From: Thermoflexibacter ruber
GTDB lineage: Bacteria > Bacteroidota > Bacteroidia > Cytophagales > Thermoflexibacteraceae
Direction: 5' to 3'
Assembly: GCF_900113045.1 (NCBI RefSeq)
Contig: NZ_FONY01000022.1
Location: 28,539-92,538 of the forward strand
DNA: 64,000 nucleotides
Positions within the stretch are counted from its first letter, which is position 1; every line of letters starts with the position of its first letter. A program made the translations under genes and the position numbers. Positions 18,794-27,565 of this stretch are shown here, one piece after another. The notes beneath the pieces were generated by a model. It was not told the DNA's origin and made no database searches. It worked only from the letters and a program-made list of their open reading frames with translations.

Positions 18794-21700
18794 ATGAAAA
18801 TTTTAGCACTCCGTTTCAAAAATCTGAACTCTCTCCGTAAAGACAAGCAAGGCGATTTTTTTGAAATAAACTTCCAAGCCTCTCCACTGAAAGAGGCTGG
18901 ACTTTTTGCCATTACAGGAGCAACAGGAGCTGGGAAAAGTACCATTTTAGATGCCATTACTTTGGCACTTTATGGGGTTGCGCCTCGCTTTGGGAAAGAC
19001 AAGGCAAATGAGATATTAAGCAGAGGGGCAGCCGATTGCTTTTCAGAAGTCCATTTTGAAGTACGAAATAAAATTTATACTTCTAAGTGGCTACTCCTTA
19101 GAAAAGTAAAGAAAAGTGGAGAAATAGAATATGCAGAGAAAATGGAATTGGCAGAGATGGGAGGAACTATCTTAGAAGCAAACAAACTCAAAGAAGTAAA
19201 GGAAAAAGTTGAGCAACTTACGGGCTTGGATTATCAGCGTTTTTTGCGTTCTGTTATGCTGGCACAAGGTGATTTTTCTGCTTTTCTCAAAGCCGATGAA
19301 AAAAGCAGGGGAGAACTCTTAGAAAAAATCACAGGGACAGAAATCTACTCCCAGCTTTCCAAACGAGCTGATGAAAGGCGATTTGAGGAGAAAAAAAAAT
19401 TAGAACTTTTAGAAAGCCAAATAGATGAAAGTAAGTTGCTTTCAGAAGAACAGAAAACAGCTATCAAAAGCCAACTTGTTGAAAATCAGAAAGAAAAAGA
19501 AAAATTAGACCAAGTAATAGCACTTACCAATGAGCAAATCAAAAAAGCCAAAGAAATTCAAGAGTTAAATAAACAATTAGCTGATTTTGAGCAAACTTAT
19601 CAGCAAGTTATGCTACAACAAGAAAATGCAAAAAATGATTTTGAAAAATTGCTAAGGCACGAAAAGGCAGCTCACTTCAAAGGGGAACTCAGCGAAATAG
19701 AAACGCTTTCTAATTTAGTGCAAACAGAACAGGAAAAATTAGATAAAGAACAATCACAACTCCCTATAAAAGAAATAGAAATCAAAAAAAAGCAACAAGA
19801 GTTCAATCAGATAAAAGAAAACTTAGCCAAAGCAGAGCAGGAGCAGAATGCCGAATTTCCTAAGATAGAGCAAGCAGAAAAGTTGGATTTCCAGATAAGC
19901 GAAATGAATAAAAACTTAGATGCCACTCGCAAGCAAATAGGCGAACAGGGAAAAGAAATAAATCTTGCCTATCAGAAAAAGCAACACATAATGCAAGTCA
20001 TAGAAAGTGAAAAAGAAAACTTAGCCAAAATACAGCAGTATATTTTTGAAAATCACCAAGATAAATTACTTGTCCAAGATTTAGGTGTCATCAGACAAAA
20101 GTTAGACTATCTTTTTGAGTTGAAAAAAGAAATAGACAAAAACTCACAAAGGAAAAAAGAAAATGAAGATAGCACTAAAAAGGTACATGAAGAACAGAAA
20201 AAACAAAGAGAAATCTTAGAAAAATACCAAAAGGAAGTAGCAGAAATTGTCCAGAAAACTACACAAGTACACGCAGAAAAAGAAACAGTTTTACAAGGCA
20301 GAGAAATACAAGAAGTAGAAAAGGCTTACAATCAGCTTTTGTCTAATCTAAGTAAGTACAAGCAAATAGCTGATATTTCTTTGGAATTCGAGAAATTAAC
20401 AGAAGTGATAAGATTGCTAAGAGAAGATATTTTTAAAAATAGTAATGATGAAAAAAGAGTAGCTGTTTTTTTAGCAACTCTCAAAGAAGAAAAAATACAT
20501 CTTCAAGAAAAATTGGATTTGGCAAGGGAACTCTATGAAAAAGAGCAACTGATACAAAGTTATAAGCAAGTAAGGCAGACACTTAGAAAAGGTGAACCTT
20601 GTCCACTTTGCGGAGCAACTCATCACCCCTTTGCTCATTATCAAGCAGATACCAAAGCCAAAGAGCAAACTTGGAGAGCATATCAAAACGAGTTGGACAG
20701 GACAAATGAAAAAATAAAAAAGGCAGAAGTCGAGGCAAAAGGCTTAGAAGTTACACTCAATAAACAAACACAAGAATTAGCGGATAATCAAATAAAAATC
20801 CAAGAATTACAAAAGCAATTTACTGAACTTTCTGCTACACTCTCCTCACAAATTGCAATTCATGAAAGCAATCAAGTTCGCAATCAGTGGGAGGAGAAAG
20901 AAAAACACCTACAAACTCTTGAAAAGCAAAATATGCTTCTGAAAGAAAAGCAAAAAGAAATAGAACACTTAGGAAAAGAAGAAGAAAGCTGGAAAAGTAA
21001 AATCCAAAAACTTGAAATAGAGCTAACTAAAATAAATACTGACTTAGCTAATTACGAAAAAGAACGCCAGCAATTAGAGCAGGAAGGTTCGCAGATTTTA
21101 GACAAAGGAAAAAAAGAAAAAGAGGCACTCTTAGACCTTTTGAAAAAGTACAAGGAGGCTATTCCTTTGGAAAAGGACAAAGCAACTTGGCTCAGAAAAT
21201 TGGAAGAGAGGGTAAATAGCTATCAGCAAAACATTGATAATGAAAAGATTATTTTAGATAAGATTAATAAATTGCAAGGTGAGGAAGGACAAACTACGGC
21301 TACTGTTATAGAAATGGAAAAACAGTTGAAAAACCTCCAAAGAGAACAAGAAAAAATGCAAAATGAGCTAAAAGATTTGCAAAGCAATCGCAAGGCAATT
21401 TTTGGAGAAAAAAATACCCAAGAAGAAAAAATAAGAATTACACAAACAATTAAAAATGAGCAGCATAGATTAGAAAATTTGAAAACTGCTCTTACCAATG
21501 TGCAACAAGAGGTAGAGATTTTGAAAAGTAGCATTGCCCAAGTAAAAAATCGCTTACAAGAAAATCGACAAACTTTAGCTCATAAGACAGACCAACTCCA
21601 AAAAAGAATACTCCCTGATTTTGAGAATATTGAATTACTCAAACAATCACTGCTTTCTAATGAAGCAGTAGTTCAGATTCGTAAGCTAAAAGAAGAATTG

Positions 21701-22462
21701 GGTAATAAGTTGGTACAATGTGAAACCAATATCAAAATGACAAAGGAAAACCTCCAAAAATTGAGTAGTTCAGCAGGCATCAGCTATGAAACTTTGGAAG
21801 TTTTAATAGCTAACTTAGAAAAGTACAAAAGCGAGTTAAGAATTTTAAACGAAAATATCAATGAGCAGAGTTTTAGACTTCGAGAAAATGAAAATTTAGA
21901 AAAACAATTCAGTGAGAAACGCAAAGAGATTGACAAACAACGCAAGGAATACCAACGCTGGAAAACTTTGGTCGACATCATAGGCTCAAAAACGACCAAT
22001 GAGTTGCGTGCCTTTGCCCAAAGTCTTACGCTTGCTCATTTGATTGCATTGGCAAACAAGCACTTAGAGAAAATAAACCCACGCTACCACCTAAGAAAAA
22101 AAGATAAAGCAGAATTAGACATGGAAATAGTCGACAAAGACCAAGCAGATAACATTCGCTCTATCAATACGTTGTCTGGCGGAGAAACTTTCTTGGTAAG
22201 TTTAGCTTTGGCGTTAGGACTTTCTGACTTGGCTACGGCGGGCAGACAGACGCAGATTCGCTCTTTGTTTATAGATGAAGGCTTTGGTACGCTTGACCCC
22301 GATACCTTAGCCGATACGATTAATACTTTGGAAAACTTGCAGTTAGGGGGAAAACAAATTGGCATCATTTCCCACGTAGAAGAACTCAAAAACAGGATTA
22401 CTACTCAAATCCAAGTACAGCCCAAAGGCAATGGGGTAAGTGAGATACGGATAGTAGGTTAA
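18794..22462 (+). CDS. sbcC: SbcC-like SMC-family nuclease ATPase
   Basis: The 1222-residue protein has the Rad50/SbcC layout. It has Walker A GATGAGKST (42-50), two long coiled coils rich in Lys, Glu and Gln, a zinc-hook CPLC at residues 603-606 near the centre, and a C-terminal ATPase lobe with signature LSGGETFLVSLALALGL and Walker B/D-loop LFIDEGFGTLDPDTL. With SbcD it would cleave DNA hairpins and blocked ends. No sbcD nuclease gene is next to it or elsewhere in the window, which is unusual since the two normally form an operon. It is transcribed away from the CHAT gene with about 140 bases between. Confidence 0.88.
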   Translation: MKILALRFKNLNSLRKDKQGDFFEINFQASPLKEAGLFAITGATGAGKSTILDAITLALYGVAPRFGKDKANEILSRGAADCFSEVHFEVRNKIYTSKWLLLRKVKKSGEIEYAEKMELAEMGGTILEANKLKEVKEKVEQLTGLDYQRFLRSVMLAQGDFSAFLKADEKSRGELLEKITGTEIYSQLSKRADERRFEEKKKLELLESQIDESKLLSEEQKTAIKSQLVENQKEKEKLDQVIALTNEQIKKAKEIQELNKQLADFEQTYQQVMLQQENAKNDFEKLLRHEKAAHFKGELSEIETLSNLVQTEQEKLDKEQSQLPIKEIEIKKKQQEFNQIKENLAKAEQEQNAEFPKIEQAEKLDFQISEMNKNLDATRKQIGEQGKEINLAYQKKQHIMQVIESEKENLAKIQQYIFENHQDKLLVQDLGVIRQKLDYLFELKKEIDKNSQRKKENEDSTKKVHEEQKKQREILEKYQKEVAEIVQKTTQVHAEKETVLQGREIQEVEKAYNQLLSNLSKYKQIADISLEFEKLTEVIRLLREDIFKNSNDEKRVAVFLATLKEEKIHLQEKLDLARELYEKEQLIQSYKQVRQTLRKGEPCPLCGATHHPFAHYQADTKAKEQTWRAYQNELDRTNEKIKKAEVEAKGLEVTLNKQTQELADNQIKIQELQKQFTELSATLSSQIAIHESNQVRNQWEEKEKHLQTLEKQNMLLKEKQKEIEHLGKEEESWKSKIQKLEIELTKINTDLANYEKERQQLEQEGSQILDKGKKEKEALLDLLKKYKEAIPLEKDKATWLRKLEERVNSYQQNIDNEKIILDKINKLQGEEGQTTATVIEMEKQLKNLQREQEKMQNELKDLQSNRKAIFGEKNTQEEKIRITQTIKNEQHRLENLKTALTNVQQEVEILKSSIAQVKNRLQENRQTLAHKTDQLQKRILPDFENIELLKQSLLSNEAVVQIRKLKEELGNKLVQCETNIKMTKENLQKLSSSAGISYETLEVLIANLEKYKSELRILNENINEQSFRLRENENLEKQFSEKRKEIDKQRKEYQRWKTLVDIIGSKTTNELRAFAQSLTLAHLIALANKHLEKINPRYHLRKKDKAELDMEIVDKDQADNIRSINTLSGGETFLVSLALALGLSDLATAGRQTQIRSLFIDEGFGTLDPDTLADTINTLENLQLGGKQIGIISHVEELKNRITTQIQVQPKGNGVSEIRIVG

Positions 22463-22527
22463 GAGTATGATTTGCAACTTGCAATGCTGCCAAACTACCA
22501 TATTGTTTTCTTAAAATCGCTTTAACA

Positions 22528-22567
22528 ATACTGTTCTCGTTGGTCTTATGAACAAGGAGAACAGTAT
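22528..22567. terminator. Hairpin between convergent genes
   Basis: A perfect 11-base inverted repeat (ATACTGTTCTC / GAGAACAGTAT) with an 18-base loop lies between the converging sbcC-like and lipoprotein genes. There is no T-run on either side, so it is at best a weak bidirectional terminator or mRNA 3' stabiliser. Confidence 0.4.
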
Positions 22568-22586
22568 GTATCTCTAAAGAGTTAAT

Positions 22587-23042
22587 TTAATCCAGCACTT
22601 GCTTAGGTTTGATTACACCTAAAGCATAATTTATATCTGCTTCAGACTTTCTTGTATCCAAGACTAATTTGAAATTGCCAGCTTCTGCACAGCGATATAT
22701 CCAAGCATCATGAAATTTTACTGTACCTTTAGCAGTTTTGGCATAGTTAGATGCTACCAACTCTCCATGTTGATTATACAAGTTTGCAAAAACATTCTCA
22801 AATTCTCCATTAGAACTACCCATGCGAATGGTATATATCCCTTCTGTTTCTAAGGGAAGTATAGAGCTATGCTTGTTATGCTTAGCAAGTAGTCCAGAAC
22901 CGAATTGGGTAAAGCGCTCAGGCATAATAGCTTGATTAGTAAAATCTTGTGATGCTACTAAGGTTTGTTCACTGACATCTATCTTGTTACAAGACAATAA
23001 TAATGCGGACAAAATTGAAATTAAAACAAATACTTTTTTCAT
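22587..23042 (-). CDS. Small lipoprotein of unknown function
   Basis: The 151-residue product begins with a lipoprotein signal (lipobox LLSC, Cys18). The mature part is beta-rich with GIYTIRMGSSNGEFENVFANLY, GELVASNY and GNFKLVLDTRKS, resembling a small jelly-roll or pre-peptidase C-terminal-like fold, but I do not recognise a named family. It lies 25 bases downstream of the DUF4221-like lipoprotein gene on the same strand, so they are probably co-transcribed together with the Cys-rich peptide gene. Confidence 0.65.
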   Translation of the reverse strand: MKKVFVLISILSALLLSCNKIDVSEQTLVASQDFTNQAIMPERFTQFGSGLLAKHNKHSSILPLETEGIYTIRMGSSNGEFENVFANLYNQHGELVASNYAKTAKGTVKFHDAWIYRCAEAGNFKLVLDTRKSEADINYALGVIKPKQVLD

Positions 23043-23067
23043 AAGATTATTTTTTAGGGTTTTATAG

Positions 23068-24201
23068 TTAGCGTTTTTCTAATCGGAAAATATGAAATGA
23101 ATAAATGCCTTTCTCAGAAGATTCTCCTAAGAAAGTTTTTCTATCTAAGAGATACAGTCCTGCTTTACCTATGAAAAATGCGCCATTCACGTAGCTACTA
23201 TCTTTAAACTTTGTTTCACCTACTATCCGAAAATCTTTATCGAGGATAATGATAGAAAAAGGCTTATCATAGTCTTCTTTTTTTTGCTTATCTCCCCAGT
23301 TTATTGGAAGAAAGGCAAACCTATAATACAACTGACGATATTTATCATGAACTACAAATTGGTAGTACGCTTCTTGGAGATGATAAGTTTTCTTTACTTC
23401 CCAATCTTCCCAAGAATCCAATGGCTTTACTTTATCAAAAAACTTACTATGAGCGTCAATTAATTTTTCTTGACCACTTTTTATATCTTTTACCACCAAT
23501 TTTGATGAGGACGCAAAGGACATTATCAATCTTCCTTCTCTGTCCACATCAGCAAAATATTCTCTATTCCACAATTTTCCTCTATAATCATCAGGATATT
23601 TTCCTTCCATTAATTTATATTCTCCTGTTTGCAAATCTATTTTTATCTGAAAAGCATGCAGCATATCATAGTACTGTGTTGTAGTAGCAGAATACGTACT
23701 CCTATTGGGTAAAAATAGCTGATGCTGATAGTACATAGGCAAATTACCATTACAGAATATACAAGAAATTTGTGCTTGATTGAAGTTATTTACCTTGTGA
23801 GAAGTTATTTCTCTTTTTAGATTTCCCTGACTATCAATAAGTAATATACTATTTACTTTTTGATGCATAAAAGGAATAACATAGATAGAGTCTGGATTGA
23901 TGAATACACAACTAAAAGTATTAGGCTTTAGGTTTTTGTCCTTAGGTAGAGAAATAGTACTAATTACCTTATTGCTTGTTATATCATACAAGATAAGTTT
24001 AAGTTGTTTAGAAAACATAAGATAACTCCTTCCTTTATCTTCTACTTCTTGTATGCAGTAAGAAGCGTTGCTTAGTAAAGTATCATTAATAATCAACTGT
24101 TTATACTGCTTTAAAGTATAAACATCTGTGCTTGGAAATTGCGAAGAGCCTGTGCAACCAAGAACTATCAACAGTATCACACTAAGTCTAAATACATGCA
24201 T
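23068..24201 (-). CDS. DUF4221-like beta-propeller lipoprotein
   Basis: The 377-residue protein starts with a lipoprotein signal (VLGC, Cys16). The mature chain is built of repeated strands with phrases such as LKLILYDITSNKVI, SILLIDSQGNLKREI, FADVDREGRLIMSFASS and FSIIILDKDFRIVGETKF, the style of DUF4221/6-bladed propeller lipoproteins of Bacteroidota. These are frequently found beside small secreted peptides; here a Cys-rich peptide gene lies 14 bases upstream. It may bind or export that peptide (inference). Confidence 0.65.
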   Translation of the reverse strand: MHVFRLSVILLIVLGCTGSSQFPSTDVYTLKQYKQLIINDTLLSNASYCIQEVEDKGRSYLMFSKQLKLILYDITSNKVISTISLPKDKNLKPNTFSCVFINPDSIYVIPFMHQKVNSILLIDSQGNLKREITSHKVNNFNQAQISCIFCNGNLPMYYQHQLFLPNRSTYSATTTQYYDMLHAFQIKIDLQTGEYKLMEGKYPDDYRGKLWNREYFADVDREGRLIMSFASSSKLVVKDIKSGQEKLIDAHSKFFDKVKPLDSWEDWEVKKTYHLQEAYYQFVVHDKYRQLYYRFAFLPINWGDKQKKEDYDKPFSIIILDKDFRIVGETKFKDSSYVNGAFFIGKAGLYLLDRKTFLGESSEKGIYSFHIFRLEKR

Positions 24202-24215
24202 AAGATTTGAAAAAT

Positions 24216-24446
24216 TTAGGAACAGTCACAAGGAGTACCGTAGCAAGGACAACCAGTACCTTCTGTCGCACACCAAGACTGTCCTTTCGGGTTGATAACA
24301 GCACAGGCACTAAGCTCGTAACAAGACGGGATAGACGGAGGATAGGAAGGTGGAAGTGTTTCTTGCGCATAAATCTCAGGACTACTCGCATTACAAAGCC
24401 ATACAAACAAAGACAATAGAAATAGGATTAAAACTTTCTTTTTCAT
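24216..24446 (-). CDS. Small secreted cysteine-rich peptide
   Basis: The 76-residue product has a signal peptide (about 1-28, ending IYAQ), a Pro/Ser-rich spacer (PPSYPPSIPS) and a C-terminal region with seven cysteines (42, 48, 59, 66, 68, 73, 75) in the last 35 residues, ending CPCYGTPCDCS. The layout recalls NVEALA-type small exported peptides of Bacteroidota, although that sequence motif itself is absent. It is the first gene of a probable three-gene transcript with the propeller lipoprotein and a small lipoprotein. A 13-bp repeat tract lies 30 bases upstream of its start codon. Function unknown; a disulfide-rich signal, toxin or metal-binding peptide are possibilities. Confidence 0.65.
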   Translation of the reverse strand: MKKKVLILFLLSLFVWLCNASSPEIYAQETLPPSYPPSIPSCYELSACAVINPKGQSWCATEGTGCPCYGTPCDCS

Positions 24447-24475
24447 AATAATTAAAAATTTAAGTTAAATAAAAT

Positions 24476-24553
24476 AAAGAAAGAGTAGAAAGAAAGAGTA
24501 GAAAGAAAGAGTAGAAAAAAAGAGTAGAAAGAAAGAGTAGAAAAAAAGAGTAG
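24476..24553. repeat. Six tandem 13-bp repeats upstream of the peptide gene
   Basis: Six head-to-tail copies of AAAGAAAGAGTAG fill 78 bases exactly; copies 4 and 6 share a single G-to-A change at position 4. The tract sits 30-107 bases upstream of the Cys-rich peptide start, where its promoter or leader would be, so copy-number change could alter expression. Confidence 0.9.
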
Positions 24554-24729
24554 AACTCTATTATTCTAATATAATTGAAGTAAGTTTGACTCCTTTTTAA
24601 TATGAATATAAATGTAAAATTTTAAAATAAATTATACAAAAAAGTAATGATATATTTTGAGTTTTTTGTTTACAAAATAGTTAGTTGATATTTTTTACCA
24701 ACAAAACCTGCTTAACAGCAACATTTGAC

Positions 24730-25305
24730 ATGAATTTTTTAGCACATGCTTACCTTTCTGGCGAGGAGGAGGAGATACTCATTGGCAATTTTATTGCTGA
24801 CCATGTCAAAGGCAAGCAGTTTTTGCAGTACAGCGAAAGCATAGCAAAGGGGATTTTATTGCACAGGCAGATAGATGATTTCACAGACCAGCATGAGATT
24901 GTCAAACAAAGCAAAGCAAGACTAAGAGATAAACATAGACACTATGCAGGCGTGATAGTAGATATTTTTTATGACCACTTTTTGGCGGCGAATTGGTCAA
25001 GTTTTCACCATGAGGACTTGTCGTCGTACAGCCAACAAATACATCAAATTATTTTTAAGTATCAGACGCTACTTCCCCAAAAATCCTTGTATTTTTTCCA
25101 ATACATGCTCAAAAATCAAATTTTTGAGGCATATACTCGCATAGAGGGCATACACAAAGTTTTGACGGGAATGTCGCACCGTACCCCTTTTTCCTCTGGT
25201 ATGGAAATAGCCTCTGAAAGCCTTTTGATGTATTATGAGGAGTTTAAAGAAGAATTTTATACATTTTTTCCCTTGTTGATTGACTTTGTAGCGGAAAACA
25301 AGTAA
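24730..25305 (+). CDS. acpH: Acyl carrier protein phosphodiesterase (AcpH-like)
   Basis: From ATG 24730 the product is 191 residues and begins MNFLAHAYLSG, the standard start of the ACP phosphodiesterase family, so I prefer this over the in-frame ATG at 24685. The HD-like fold shows HRQIDDFTD and VIVDIFYDHFLA metal-binding segments. The enzyme removes the phosphopantetheine arm from holo-ACP. It stands alone after the AT-rich repeat region. Confidence 0.8.
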   Translation: MNFLAHAYLSGEEEEILIGNFIADHVKGKQFLQYSESIAKGILLHRQIDDFTDQHEIVKQSKARLRDKHRHYAGVIVDIFYDHFLAANWSSFHHEDLSSYSQQIHQIIFKYQTLLPQKSLYFFQYMLKNQIFEAYTRIEGIHKVLTGMSHRTPFSSGMEIASESLLMYYEEFKEEFYTFFPLLIDFVAENK

Positions 25306-25501
25306 GCAGTTGGGATATAACACATTTTAAGAAAATAATCTGCACTTTTTAAAACAAATTTGTAACTTTGGGCTTGGTATGAAGTAATATGAGTATCGCA
25401 TAAGAAAATCATACCTAAATTTGTTGAAGATGACTTATTGATGAGAGGTAGTCAATTTTTATAAAAACTTACTATTTTTTTACTTACTAAACTTAAAAGT
25501 T

Positions 25502-25846
25502 ATGGAGCCTGTTTTCGTCATTGGCATACTTTCCTCTATTCCTATCGTAGCTATCTTGAGTAGTGCGCTTATCAAAATTAAGAAAATGGAGTTGGAAAAG
25601 CTCGACAGAGCAAAACAAACCGATGTAGAGTTGATACAAGTAGTAAAAGCTTTGTCTAAGGAAAATGCAGATTTGAAAAAGCGCATAGAAAATATAGAAA
25701 CCATAGTTACCTTAGGAGAAGCTCAAAATGCACCACTTCAGCAGCTGCCTCCTCAAAATAATGAAATTCAAAAACTTGCAGAAGGGGGAAATGAGATAGC
25801 TAAAATCCTCATGGAAAGACAATTTAAAAATAAGCAAAAATCATAA
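25502..25846 (+). CDS. Small membrane protein with coiled coil
   Basis: The 114-residue protein has one N-terminal transmembrane helix (about 4-24) followed by a charged helix likely to form a coiled coil (about 28-75) and a Gln/Asn/Pro-rich tail. The layout recalls PspB-type envelope stress proteins, but no diagnostic motif is present. A TAACTTTG -7-like element occurs at 25363-25370, about 130 bases upstream. The CorA gene follows after 14 bases, so the two are likely co-transcribed. Confidence 0.6.
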   Translation: MEPVFVIGILSSIPIVAILSSALIKIKKMELEKLDRAKQTDVELIQVVKALSKENADLKKRIENIETIVTLGEAQNAPLQQLPPQNNEIQKLAEGGNEIAKILMERQFKNKQKS

Positions 25847-25860
25847 ACTCAGTCCAAATC

Positions 25861-26772
25861 GTGACAGAAATTGTTTTAAAAAGTAATACTGGTTTTGAAT
25901 GGGTAAGTTTGGTAAACCCCTCTATCCGAGAATTAGCTCAAATAGCCGTTCAGTACAATCTTCACTCTGCTTCTGTGCATGATTGTTTAGAACCAGAGCA
26001 TCTGCCTAAGTACGAAGTTATTGACGAGGTCGCTTTTATGGTACTTAGGGCGTATGATTTAGGCGCAAGTAAAGACGGCGATACTGTGCAGAAATTGACC
26101 AATAAAATTGCCTTTTTTATAGGAAAAGATTTTTTAGTAACTATTCATCGCAAAGACCATGAGTATTTGCGAGTAGTTCGCAACAAATGGCGAGTATCAA
26201 GGAAAGATGAAGATAACCTTGCACTCAAAATTTCTACTGACCTTTATGCTGCTGCGATGAATACCTATGAAATTCCTATCAAAGATGCTATGGAACTTGT
26301 AGAAAGATACGAGGAGGCTATTTTTGATAATAACGAGCCTGCGACCATCATCGAGAAACTCTACCTGCTTCGTCGCAAAGCCTCTATTTACAAAAAGATG
26401 CTTTTCTTGTTCAATGAATTACTCAAAAAACAAATGGTAGGCAATGAGATGTTAGTTAGTTATTTTAAGGACGTACTGGAAACAGGCGAAAAACTTCAAT
26501 ATTACTCTGACCAACTTTACGAAGATACTAATAACTTGCTCAATATTCACCTTTCTTTGGCTTCTCATCGCACCAATGAGGTGATGAAAGTACTTACGAT
26601 TTTATCTGTATTCTTCCTTCCTCTGACGTTTATTGTAGGTATTTATGGAATGAACTTTAAGTATATGCCTGAGTTAGAATCAGTTTGGGGCTACTCAGCC
26701 GTTTGGCTTGTGATGTTGGTCATCTGTGTAGGCATTTATTTTTGGTTCAAAAGCAAGGGCTGGTTAAGTTAA
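25861..26772 (+). CDS. corA: CorA-family magnesium transporter
   Basis: The 303-residue protein starts with GTG. A large cytoplasmic alpha/beta and helical domain (1-235) is followed by two transmembrane helices near the C-terminus. The signature YGMNF sits between them (about residues 264-268), which identifies the CorA/MIT family of pentameric Mg2+, Co2+ or Ni2+ channels. It is slightly shorter than the E. coli protein (316 residues). The convergent SDR gene ends 5 bases away. Confidence 0.9.
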   Translation: MTEIVLKSNTGFEWVSLVNPSIRELAQIAVQYNLHSASVHDCLEPEHLPKYEVIDEVAFMVLRAYDLGASKDGDTVQKLTNKIAFFIGKDFLVTIHRKDHEYLRVVRNKWRVSRKDEDNLALKISTDLYAAAMNTYEIPIKDAMELVERYEEAIFDNNEPATIIEKLYLLRRKASIYKKMLFLFNELLKKQMVGNEMLVSYFKDVLETGEKLQYYSDQLYEDTNNLLNIHLSLASHRTNEVMKVLTILSVFFLPLTFIVGIYGMNFKYMPELESVWGYSAVWLVMLVICVGIYFWFKSKGWLS

Positions 26773-26777
26773 TTTTC

Positions 26778-27542
26778 TTATTCATAAGGCGAAGGGCTTA
26801 CACTTGTCCAACCACCGTCTATGATAAGACTTTGCCCTGTAATGTGCTTGGCTCTGTCAGAAACTAAAAACACAGCCGCTTGGGCTATGTCTTCCACTAC
26901 GGCAGGGCGACCAAGCGGAGTAATCTTAGACCAAACTTTTTCATAACTTGTATCCCCCATCGTTCTCTCAGTCAGTGTAGCTCCTGGAGCTATGCAGTTT
27001 ACTCTGATTTGATATTCAGAGAGTTCTATGACCAAATTTTTCGCCAACATTTCCAAAGCCGCCTTGCTCATGCTATACGCTGCCAAGTGCTTGTGAGCCT
27101 GATGCCCTGTAACAGAGGACATAAATAACAAAGCTCCCCCTTTCCCTTGCTTTATCATTTGCTTAGCGGCAGTTTGGGCAAGAAAAAAAGTTCCCGCCAA
27201 GTTTACCTGCATGACCCTATGAAATGCTTCAGGAGTGTAAGAAAGAAAATCTCCAAATAAAGTAATTCCTGCATTGGCAATCACTATATCCACGCTGCCC
27301 AAATCAGCCACCGCCATAGCCACCATTTGGTTTATCAAGGCTACCTCACTACAATCACCAGCAAAAGCAAGACAGGAAGCATCAGTTTGGGCTTGAATTT
27401 CTCTTGCGGCACGGCTCGCCAACTGCTCATCAACATCATTGAGCAAAATATTTACTCCTGACTTAGCTAATTGCATAGCAATCTCTAAACCTATGCCCTG
27501 TCCTGCTCCTGTAACGATGGCTACTTTTCTTTGTTGATTCAT
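26778..27542 (-). CDS. SDR-family NAD(P)-dependent oxidoreductase
   Basis: The 254-residue protein is a classical short-chain dehydrogenase. It has TGAGQGIG (12-19, cofactor loop), NAGIT (the NAG motif), a catalytic Ser in MSSVTG, and YSMSK (Tyr and Lys). The C-terminal IDGGWT is typical of FabG-like members. The start-side Asp in NDVDEQL suggests NAD preference. The substrate cannot be deduced; the isochorismatase-type hydrolase gene lies 23 bases upstream on the same strand and may share its transcript. Confidence 0.88.
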   Translation of the reverse strand: MNQQRKVAIVTGAGQGIGLEIAMQLAKSGVNILLNDVDEQLASRAAREIQAQTDASCLAFAGDCSEVALINQMVAMAVADLGSVDIVIANAGITLFGDFLSYTPEAFHRVMQVNLAGTFFLAQTAAKQMIKQGKGGALLFMSSVTGHQAHKHLAAYSMSKAALEMLAKNLVIELSEYQIRVNCIAPGATLTERTMGDTSYEKVWSKITPLGRPAVVEDIAQAAVFLVSDRAKHITGQSLIIDGGWTSVSPSPYE

Positions 27543-27565
27543 GCTTAATTACCTAAAATTACTCT

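Noticed and set aside
24207..24419. Plus-strand ORF opposite the Cys-rich peptide gene
   Set aside because: It is rich in Arg and Thr, lies in antisense to a gene with a signal peptide and Cys pattern, and has no start context of its own.
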